A stretch of 6,999 bases of DNA from NCBI GenBank assembly GCA_045643825.1, contig JAZRFV010000081.1, forward strand, positions 1 through 6,999, in the 5' to 3' direction. The notes under the pieces were generated by a model that saw only the letters and a list, made by a program, of their open reading frames with translations, had not been told where the DNA came from and did not search any database. Positions 1 through 4,750 of this stretch are shown here, piece by piece (position 1 is the first letter of the stretch; every line of letters starts with the position of its first letter). The DNA comes from Scatosoma sp045643825 (lineage in GTDB: Bacteria; Bacillota; Clostridia; Christensenellales; Borkfalkiaceae). The translations under genes and the position numbers were made by a program.

Positions 1-112
1 GTCCGCTTTGATAAAGGTGGATTGCTTGGATAAGGCACAAAAGGTACTGAAGGGGCTTTTACAAGAAGGGGATGCCGTCTTGTTTTTAAACGATTTGCCC
101 GACGTATATTGA
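1..112 (+). CDS. C-terminal end of a Mur ligase, probably MurF-like (partial)
   Basis: An open frame enters from the left edge (first full codon at 2) and stops at TGA 110-112, giving 36 residues that end in GDAVLFLNDLPDVY. A Gly-Asp-x-Val-Leu stretch near the C terminus fits the last domain of Mur ligases, and from memory a tail of the form LxNDLPDxY occurs in clostridial MurF-like ligases (UDP-MurNAc-tripeptide:D-Ala-D-Ala ligase) encoded next to a Ddl-type ligase. No catalytic or ATP-binding motif lies inside the window, so the assignment rests on this short tail plus the adjacent ddl. MurF would add the dipeptide that Ddl makes, so the pair makes metabolic sense. The 56-bp gap to ddl shows no obvious promoter or terminator, and cotranscription is likely. 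Confidence 0.5.
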   Translation, partial: SALIKVDCLDKAQKVLKGLLQEGDAVLFLNDLPDVY

Positions 113-168
113 GAAAAACAACAAAAGAAACACCAAAGCGAAAGAGAATTTTGCGGAGGTGTTTTTTT

Positions 169-1314
169 ATGCGAAAAGTGGCGGTGGTGTTTGGCGGTAG
201 GTCGTGTGAAAACGAAATCTCCGTGCTGACGGGGGTGTTCGTGATGAACGTTTTGGATAGGACGGCGTATGAAATTCTACCCGTCTATATCGGGATGGAT
301 GGTGGATTATACACCTCAAAGAAAATGTTTTCCTTGGAAACATTTCGAAAGGAAAACCACGAAAAATTTTGCTCAATTTTCTTTAATAAGGGTACCGTGT
401 ACGCGTTGAATGTGAAAAAGGGGCGTATAAAACCCTTGTTTCAGCCCGATGTTATCCTCAATTGCTGTCACGGTGGTTTGGGGGAGGGCGGTGGTGTATC
501 CGCCTTGGCGGAGTGGGAAGGTATCCCCCTTGCTTCCCCCGATATTACCCCTTCGGCAATCTTTATGGATAAGTGCTTGACGAAGGTGGTCTTGCGTGGT
601 TTGGATATCCCCATCGTCGATTACATACGTGTGAATGAGGGGGATTATAAAAAACGAGGGGCGTTTTTGTTGAAGCGAATTGAGAGCCGATTAAAATATC
701 CCGTGATTGTAAAACCTGCCCATCTTGGCTCTTCCATCGGTATCACCGTGGCAAATAATGAGGCAGAGGCGAAGCAGGCGATTGATACCGCGTTCCAACT
801 CGACAACCGTATCCTCATTGAAAAGTACCTTCCCCACAAGGTGGATGTCAACTGTGCCGCCTATTCCTTGAACGGGGAAATCATCCTTTCGGAACCGGAA
901 TATGCCTTCGGCGAAGGCTTTTATTCTTTTGAGGAAAAGTACGTAAAGCGTGTGTCGGATGGGACGCAGGGAAAGGCTTACCAAGGCGACTTTACCACAA
1001 ATGATAGGGGCAGGTACGCGTTGAAGGGGGAATTGCGAGATAAAATCCGTGCCTACGCCCGTACCGTTTACAAGCGAATGGACTTAAAAGGAGTGGTGCG
1101 GATGGATTTTCTCGTGGACGGCGAAAAGCCCTATCTTTGCGAGGTGAATACTGTGCCAGGCTCCTTGGCGTATTACCTTTTTTGCGAAAAAGTAACGGAT
1201 GCACGTGCTTTTTTCGGTGCGTTGATAGAGGATGCGGTAAAAAATGGACGAAAATCGGACAAAAAGATCCTATCCACGGGCATTTTAAAAACCGCTTCGA
1301 TAACAAGAAAATAA
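169..1314 (+). CDS. ddl: D-alanine--D-alanine ligase
   Basis: This 381-residue ATP-grasp enzyme joins two D-alanines with ATP in the cytoplasm for peptidoglycan precursor synthesis. The family is visible throughout: N-terminal VVFGGRSCENEIS (7-18), whose Glu14 corresponds to the Glu that orients the first D-Ala; MDKCLTK (133-139); KPAHLGSSIGI (182-192), the ATP-binding loop with the conserved serines; EEKYV (255-259), the omega-loop Lys-Tyr expected in D-Ala-D-Ala rather than D-Ala-D-Lac enzymes; RMDF (311-314); and the metal-binding EVNTVPGS (325-332). ATG 169 is chosen because GGAGGT at 155-160 sits 8 bases upstream and the VVFGG strand begins directly after it. An in-frame TTG at 109 would add 20 basic residues and overlap the previous stop codon, with no ribosome binding site. 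The usual ExHE near the N terminus is ENE here, and the tail after residue 340 is somewhat extended. Confidence 0.93.
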   Translation: MRKVAVVFGGRSCENEISVLTGVFVMNVLDRTAYEILPVYIGMDGGLYTSKKMFSLETFRKENHEKFCSIFFNKGTVYALNVKKGRIKPLFQPDVILNCCHGGLGEGGGVSALAEWEGIPLASPDITPSAIFMDKCLTKVVLRGLDIPIVDYIRVNEGDYKKRGAFLLKRIESRLKYPVIVKPAHLGSSIGITVANNEAEAKQAIDTAFQLDNRILIEKYLPHKVDVNCAAYSLNGEIILSEPEYAFGEGFYSFEEKYVKRVSDGTQGKAYQGDFTTNDRGRYALKGELRDKIRAYARTVYKRMDLKGVVRMDFLVDGEKPYLCEVNTVPGSLAYYLFCEKVTDARAFFGALIEDAVKNGRKSDKKILSTGILKTASITRK

Positions 1315-1324
1315 CAAGAAAAAC

Positions 1325-1355
1325 CACCGCAAGGGAAATATTTTCCTTTGCGGTG
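1325..1355 (+). terminator. Hairpin after ddl, probable terminator
   Basis: A 14-bp stem pairs 1325-1338 with 1342-1355 (one G-U pair, 3-base loop, arms CACCGCAAGGGAAA and TTTCCTTTGCGGTG), starting 10 bases after the ddl stop. The T-tract that follows on the + strand is interrupted (TCTATTGATTTTTCT), so termination may be partial. A T-rich run also follows the stem when read on the - strand, but no - strand gene is nearby. It separates ddl from the obg promoter. Confidence 0.65.
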
Positions 1356-1365
1356 TAAAAATCTA

Positions 1366-1394
1366 TTGATTTTTCTACGCATTTTTGCTATACT
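1366..1394 (+). promoter_or_regulatory. Sigma-A promoter for obg, extended -10
   Basis: TTGATT (1366-1371) lies exactly 17 bp before TATACT (1389-1394), and a TGC at 1386-1388 supplies the extended -10 TGn. Transcription would start near 1401, about 30 bases before the obg ATG. The spacer contains ACGCATTTTT (1377-1386), which recurs in the fmdB promoter. The promoter makes obg transcription independent of ddl. Confidence 0.8.
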
Positions 1395-1429
1395 ATACGA
1401 GAAATTAACAACAAAAGGAAAGAAAGATT

Positions 1430-2710
1430 ATGGCAACAGGTGAATTTACCGATAAAGTGCGAATCCTCATCAAGGCTGGTGACGGCGGTGATGGTATGAA
1501 CTCCTTCAAGGCGTTCAAGGGTAAGCCCGCTTGCGGTCCCGATGGCGGTGACGGCGGTAAGGGCGGCGACGTGTACTTTGTTGGCGACAAGGATATGAAC
1601 GATTTGTTCCCCTTCCGTTTTGTGTCGAAATATTTTGCTGAAAGCGGTGAAATGGGTGGCACGCAAAAATGCTTTGGTAAAAGCGGTAAGGATTTATACA
1701 TTAAGGTGCCTATGGGTACTTTGGTACGCGACGAGGAATCGGGGCGTTTGATTTGTGATATTTTCGAGGACGGACAGGCTGTTTTGGTTGCTCGTGGTGG
1801 TAACGGTGGTAAGGGCAACGTACGTTTTACCACGGCTCGCCGTCACGCCCCCAATTTTGCACAAAAGGGTGAAAAGGTAAAACAGCACTACGTTATTTTG
1901 GAACTCAAGGTAATCGCAGACGTCGGTTTCGTGGGTTTCCCGAACGTGGGTAAGAGTACCTTATTGAGCAAAATCTCGGCGGCTCGTCCGAAGATTGCAA
2001 ACTACCACTTCACAACCCTTTCCCCCAACCTCGGTGTGGTGCGCTATTACGAAAAATCCTTCGTGGCTGCGGATATTCCCGGTCTTATCGAGGGTGCGGC
2101 ACAGGGTGCAGGTTTGGGACATGATTTCTTGCGCCATATCGAGCGTACCCGTATGCTTTGCCACGTGATCGATATTTCGGGCTGTGAAGGCCGTGATCCC
2201 ATCGAGGACTTCAAGAAAATCAACGATGAGTTGAAGGAATTCAGCGAAGAGCTTGCCAGCCGTCCGCAAATCGTGGTATGTAACAAATGCGACGTGTACG
2301 GTGCGGAGGAAAACCTGAAGGCGTTCAAGAAAAAGTACGGGCGTAAGTACAAGATTTTCCCCATTACGGCGGTATCGGGCGAAGGCACGAGGGAATTAAT
2401 TGAAGGCATTTGGAGTATCCTTGACACCTTGCCTCCCGTAGAACCGATGCCTATCGAGGAAGAATTCGAGTATAAGGCTGACGACGATTTGAACTTTGAG
2501 GTGTTCAAGGATGAAGACGGCGTGTACGTGGTTGTCGGCGGTTTGGTTGATATGCTTTGCCGCAATGTTGTCTTGAACAACCCCGACTCGATGTTGTATT
2601 TCCAAAAGGTATTACGTCTTCGCGGTGTAATTAAGGCACTCACGAAGATGGGTTGTACGGAGGGAGATACGGTATCTATCGGTGACGTAGAATTCGACTT
2701 CATCCCCTAA
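1430..2710 (+). CDS. obg: GTPase Obg (CgtA), ribosome assembly and stress GTPase
   Basis: This is a 426-residue GTPase of normal family length that binds the 50S subunit and acts in late ribosome assembly and growth control. The N-terminal glycine-rich Obg fold spans about 1-158, with repeated GGDGG and GGNGGKGN patterns. The G domain follows: P-loop GFPNVGKST (169-177), switch I region with TTLSPNLG, DIPGL (215-219), NKCD guanine specificity motif (285-288) and TAVSGEG (313-319) as G5. A C-terminal OCT domain occupies roughly 345-426. ATG 1430 is preceded by AAAAGGAA (1413-1420), and MxxGEFTDKVRI is the usual Obg beginning. It has its own promoter, and yhbY downstream is a frequent neighbour in Bacillota, which supports a ribosome-assembly cluster. 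All GTPase motifs are intact. Confidence 0.97.
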   Translation: MATGEFTDKVRILIKAGDGGDGMNSFKAFKGKPACGPDGGDGGKGGDVYFVGDKDMNDLFPFRFVSKYFAESGEMGGTQKCFGKSGKDLYIKVPMGTLVRDEESGRLICDIFEDGQAVLVARGGNGGKGNVRFTTARRHAPNFAQKGEKVKQHYVILELKVIADVGFVGFPNVGKSTLLSKISAARPKIANYHFTTLSPNLGVVRYYEKSFVAADIPGLIEGAAQGAGLGHDFLRHIERTRMLCHVIDISGCEGRDPIEDFKKINDELKEFSEELASRPQIVVCNKCDVYGAEENLKAFKKKYGRKYKIFPITAVSGEGTRELIEGIWSILDTLPPVEPMPIEEEFEYKADDDLNFEVFKDEDGVYVVVGGLVDMLCRNVVLNNPDSMLYFQKVLRLRGVIKALTKMGCTEGDTVSIGDVEFDFIP

Positions 2711-2807
2711 ACGACATATTTACGGCGCATTTCTTCGTCGTGTTTGCGTTTTATTTTGGTCGTGTACGAATGTGTACACTCCCTGCAATAAAGCCACGCA
2801 CTCCTTG

Positions 2808-2845
2808 AACTGCTTGCAACTATGCCGTTTATCAACTGCTTGCAA
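2808..2845 (+). repeat. 12-bp direct repeat upstream of yhbY
   Basis: AACTGCTTGCAA occurs at 2808-2819 and again at 2834-2845, 26 bp apart start to start. A related pair, TGCAATAAA, occurs at 2784-2792 and 2841-2849. All lie in the 175-bp gap between obg and yhbY. The gap has no convincing promoter: TTGAAC at 2805-2810 has only a weak -10 candidate, TTTATC, 17 bp later. Function is unknown; a protein binding site or leftover local duplication are both possible. Confidence 0.6.
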
Positions 2846-2885
2846 TAAACTTCACTTCACTACAAAAAACACAAAGAGGAAATTT

Positions 2886-3200
2886 ATGGAAATTGTAACC
2901 AACGAAAATATTACCAGTAAACAAAGAAGCAAATTGAAATCCATCGCGGCGAACCTTTCGCCCATCACCCAAATCGGTAAGGGTGGTATCACGGACAACC
3001 TTTTGAAAACCTTGTCTGACGCCTTGGATGCACACGAAATTATTAAGGTTAGCATTTTGGAAACGGCTGACGAGGATCCCAGAAACCTTGCGGAAAACGT
3101 TGCAGAATTGTTAGAGGCTGTACCCGTTGCAGTAATCGGTAGAAAGGCAATCTTCTACCGTTATTCTCGCCGTGATAAATACGCGCACCTTGAATTTTAA
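2886..3200 (+). CDS. yhbY: YhbY family (CRM domain) ribosome-assembly RNA-binding protein
   Basis: The product has 104 residues and consists of a single CRS1-YhbY (CRM) domain, a small RNA-binding fold associated with 50S precursors in bacteria. Family marks are the N-terminal LTSKQR-like TSKQRSKLKSIA (10-21), the loop GKGGIT (31-36) that corresponds to the CRM GxxG RNA-contact motif, HEIIKV (50-55), and VIGRKAIFYR (83-92). ATG 2886 is selected because AGAGGA at 2875-2880 lies just upstream and the CRM domain begins there. An in-frame extension back to 2772 would add 38 cysteine-rich residues encoded across the direct repeats and is unlikely. It sits downstream of obg as in many Bacillota, but the usual next gene nadD is absent. 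Confidence 0.92.
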   Translation: MEIVTNENITSKQRSKLKSIAANLSPITQIGKGGITDNLLKTLSDALDAHEIIKVSILETADEDPRNLAENVAELLEAVPVAVIGRKAIFYRYSRRDKYAHLEF

Positions 3201-3208
3201 TAGAAAAG

Positions 3209-3248
3209 CGTTTAAAAAGTTATTTTTTGTTTTATAAATAACTAAACG
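3209..3248 (+). promoter_or_regulatory. Bulged inverted repeat upstream of grpE
   Basis: AGTTATTT (3218-3225) is perfectly complementary to AAATAACT (3236-3243), with a 10-base gap. Outside it, CGTTT (3209-3213) pairs with AAACG (3244-3248) once four A residues on the left side are bulged. This gives 13 pairs in total within the 70-bp yhbY-grpE gap. No T-run follows, so a simple intrinsic terminator is unlikely. It covers the candidate -10 of grpE and could be an operator or an mRNA leader hairpin. It does not resemble CIRCE. Confidence 0.5.
3211..3238 (+). promoter_or_regulatory. Candidate promoter for grpE
   Basis: TTTAAA (3211-3216) is 16 bp before TATAAA (3233-3238), in a strongly AT-rich gap. 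Each box departs from consensus, and AT-rich sequence makes chance matches common, so this is tentative. Read-through from yhbY is the alternative. The ribosome binding site AAGGA (3257-3261) is 9 bases before the grpE ATG. Confidence 0.35.
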
Positions 3249-3270
3249 AAATTAGTAAGGAACCGAGAAA

Positions 3271-3792
3271 ATGGAAAAAGAAGAATTGAAACAAGAAGAA
3301 ATGGCTGAAGAAATCGTAAAAGAGGAAAAGCCCAAGAAAAAAGTAAATAAGAAGGAAGAGCTTGAAAAAGCACTCGCCGAAGCGGAGGAAAGCACCCGTA
3401 AGTGGTATGCTGTTACGGCGGAATACGAAAACTATCGTCGTCGCACCCAAAACCAAGCGGCGCTCCGTTATCAAGAAGGTAGAAACGATGTAATCGCATC
3501 CTTGTTCCCCATCGGCGACAACCTTGAAAGAGCTTTAACCGCTTGTACGGACGAAAATACCAAACAGGGGTTGGATATGGTACTCAAAGCCTTCAAAAAA
3601 GTCTTGGACGGTGAAGGCGTGGAAGAAATTGATCCCACGGGCGCGCCCTTCAATGCGGATACGATGGAGGCAATCATGGCGATGCCTTGTGCGGATGGCG
3701 AAGAAGCGGGCATCGTAAAGCAGGTCTACGTAAAGGGCTATAAAAAGGGTGAAAAGGTATTGCGCTATGCGCAGGTAATCGTTACCCAATAA
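3271..3792 (+). CDS. grpE: Nucleotide exchange factor GrpE
   Basis: GrpE is the cytoplasmic dimeric cochaperone that releases ADP from DnaK. The 173-residue product shows a charged Glu/Lys-rich start (1-40) leading into the long coiled-coil helix, then AEYENYRRRT (50-59), the run GRNDVIASLFPIGDNLERAL (70-89), and the C-terminal beta-wing region with DPTGAPFNADTMEAI (121-135) and GYKKGEKVLRYAQVIV (156-171), all diagnostic. Length is normal for the family. The start ATG 3271 follows AAGGA at 3257-3261. In most Bacillota grpE lies between hrcA and dnaK; here it lies between yhbY and a regulator gene, and no CIRCE operator (TTAGCACTC-N9-GAGTGCTAA) is visible upstream. Heat regulation, if present, must work differently or through a distant promoter. 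Confidence 0.96.
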   Translation: MEKEELKQEEMAEEIVKEEKPKKKVNKKEELEKALAEAEESTRKWYAVTAEYENYRRRTQNQAALRYQEGRNDVIASLFPIGDNLERALTACTDENTKQGLDMVLKAFKKVLDGEGVEEIDPTGAPFNADTMEAIMAMPCADGEEAGIVKQVYVKGYKKGEKVLRYAQVIVTQ

Positions 3793-3807
3793 ACCAACAA
3801 ACAATTC

Positions 3808-3843
3808 ATTCCCCGTGGGTATCCCCCATGGGGAGTATCCCAC
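3808..3843 (+). terminator. GC-rich hairpin after grpE, possible terminator
   Basis: CCCCGTGGG (3811-3819) pairs with CCCATGGGG (3825-3833), with one G-U pair and a 5-base loop, extendable outward by an A-T/T-A edge to 3808-3836. A competing fold pairs GTGGG (3815-3819) with CCCAC (3839-3843) and TCCCC (3822-3826) with GGGGA (3830-3834). T-rich sequence follows only at 3851-3872 (TTTT, TTTTCTTTTATT), later than in a classic terminator, so efficiency is uncertain. Confidence 0.45.
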
Positions 3844-3880
3844 TCGGCTGTTTTAGGTCGGGTTTTCTTTTATTCTGTTG

Positions 3881-3910
3881 GGTAAAAACGATGGTGGTCG
3901 CATTTTTACC
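3881..3910. repeat. Inverted repeat in the grpE-regulator gap
   Basis: GGTAAAAA (3881-3888) and TTTTTACC (3903-3910) are perfect inverted arms separated by 14 bases, with one additional G-C pair inside after a mismatch. The right arm is part of CGCATTTTTACC, which resembles the right arm of the palindrome over the fmdB promoter. It could be a stem in the grpE 3' region or a protein binding site upstream of the XRE gene. Confidence 0.5.
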
Positions 3911-3930
3911 GCGCATTTTCGCTCTATCAA

Positions 3931-3955
3931 TGGTTTATAACTCCTTACTAAACCA
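3931..3955. repeat. Inverted repeat upstream of the XRE regulator promoter
   Basis: TGGTTTA (3931-3937) and TAAACCA (3949-3955) are perfect inverted arms with an 11-bp spacer, a half-site spacing near two helical turns centre to centre. The site ends about 30 bp before the -10 box of the regulator gene. An operator for an XRE-type protein, perhaps its own product, is possible but unproven. Confidence 0.4.
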
Positions 3956-3983
3956 ACGGTAGGTGTACTTTTTAAAGAATAGC

Positions 3984-4006
3984 TGTTATACTATATGGCA
4001 AGGAGG
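3984..4006 (+). promoter_or_regulatory. Extended -10 promoter and strong ribosome binding site of the XRE regulator
   Basis: TGT (3984-3986) directly precedes TATACT (3987-3992), an extended -10; the 17-bp-spaced -35 candidate TGTACT (3964-3969) is poor. AAGGAGG at 4000-4006 is 5 bases before ATG 4012. If transcription starts at the usual distance, near 3999, the leader is only about 12 bases and begins almost at the ribosome binding site. Confidence 0.65.
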
Positions 4007-4011
4007 CTATT

Positions 4012-4620
4012 ATGGATCAATCGAAGATAGGTAAATTTATTGCCGAGTGCAGGAAGGACAAGGAGCTGACGCAAATGCAGCTTGCGGAAAAGCTCGGCAT
4101 CACCGATAAAGCGATATCAAAGTGGGAACGTGGCATTGCTATGCCCGATACCGCTATTATGCTGGAGCTTTGCGAGATTCTCGGTATCAGCGTGAACGAG
4201 TTGTTGAGTGGGGAGAGATTGAACATGGAAAACAATAGTCAGAAAAACGAACAGCTGTTGTTGGAAATGGCAAAAGAAATCGAAAAGAAAAACAAAACCA
4301 TTTGGTCGTCCATGTGGGTGCTTATGCTTATAAATATGGTGTGGTTCCTTGGTGGGCTTTGCGTTGCCACTTTGCTCATCCCCGAAGGGGTGTGGCAGCT
4401 TGTCACCACCCTCGGTGTCACTCTTGTGTTTATAGTGCCTTGTTTCTACGCCTTAAAACTTGAGGTCAGCGTAGGTGTTTATCGTTGTAAGGAATGCGGT
4501 CACGAAATCGTACCTACCTACAAGCAGGCGTTGAATGCAATGCATAAGGGGACCACTCGCTATTTAATGTGCCCCAACTGCAACAAGCGTACTTGGTGTA
4601 AAAAGGTTATCAAGAAATAA
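4012..4620 (+). CDS. Membrane-anchored XRE-family regulator with C-terminal zinc ribbon
   Basis: The 202-residue product has three parts. Residues 1-66 are an XRE/Cro-type helix-turn-helix: IAECRKDKELTQMQLAEKL, then the recognition helix region around ITDKAISKWERG and PDTAIMLELCEILGISVNELL, typical of this class. Residues 72-95 are a charged, probably coiled-coil linker. Two hydrophobic segments (about 98-122 and 126-148) form a membrane hairpin, leaving both ends on the cytoplasmic side. The C-terminal domain carries Cys159/Cys162 and Cys187/Cys190 as two CxxC pairs, fitting a zinc ribbon. It presumably binds DNA while tethered to the membrane and may sense membrane state or a partner through the ribbon; the target is unknown. 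It has its own extended -10 promoter, an excellent ribosome binding site, and ends at a strong terminator, so it is monocistronic. Confidence 0.88.
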   Translation: MDQSKIGKFIAECRKDKELTQMQLAEKLGITDKAISKWERGIAMPDTAIMLELCEILGISVNELLSGERLNMENNSQKNEQLLLEMAKEIEKKNKTIWSSMWVLMLINMVWFLGGLCVATLLIPEGVWQLVTTLGVTLVFIVPCFYALKLEVSVGVYRCKECGHEIVPTYKQALNAMHKGTTRYLMCPNCNKRTWCKKVIKK

Positions 4621-4641
4621 AAAATGTGTAAAGCCTATGAG

Positions 4642-4679
4642 AAAAAGACTAACGAAATCGTTGGTCTTTTTATTTTTTT
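4642..4679 (+). terminator. Strong intrinsic terminator after the XRE regulator
   Basis: AAAAAGACTAACG (4642-4654) pairs with CGTTGGTCTTTTT (4659-4671), 13 bp with one U-G pair and an AAAT loop. The T-tract is continuous (TTTTTATTTTTTT, 4667-4679). It lies 22 bases past the stop codon. Confidence 0.88.
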
Positions 4680-4722
4680 CAAGAGGGAATTTTGCATATT
4701 TTCTAACTGCCTGCGCATACGA

Positions 4723-4728
4723 TACAAT
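4723..4728 (+). promoter_or_regulatory. Candidate -10 box for the M1 peptidase gene
   Basis: TACAAT (4723-4728) lies 22 bases before the peptidase ATG, between a strong terminator and the gene, where a promoter is needed. The -35 at 17-bp spacing is only TTTCTA (4700-4705); a better TTGCAT (4692-4697) is too far, with 25 bp between. The ribosome binding site GGGAGG (4739-4744) is 6 bases before ATG 4751. Confidence 0.4.
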
Positions 4729-4750
4729 GAGATAATGCGGGAGGACGGAG

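Noticed and set aside
109..168. N-terminal extension of Ddl from TTG 109
   Set aside because: It overlaps the preceding stop codon, lacks a ribosome binding site, and adds 20 basic residues before a normal Ddl start with GGAGGT.
2772..2885. N-terminal extension of YhbY by 38 residues
   Set aside because: The extension is encoded across the direct repeats, has no ribosome binding site and precedes the normal family start; ATG 2886 has AGAGGA just upstream.
3201..3270. CIRCE heat-shock operator before grpE
   Set aside because: I looked for TTAGCACTC-N9-GAGTGCTAA and found neither half; the palindrome present has unrelated sequence.
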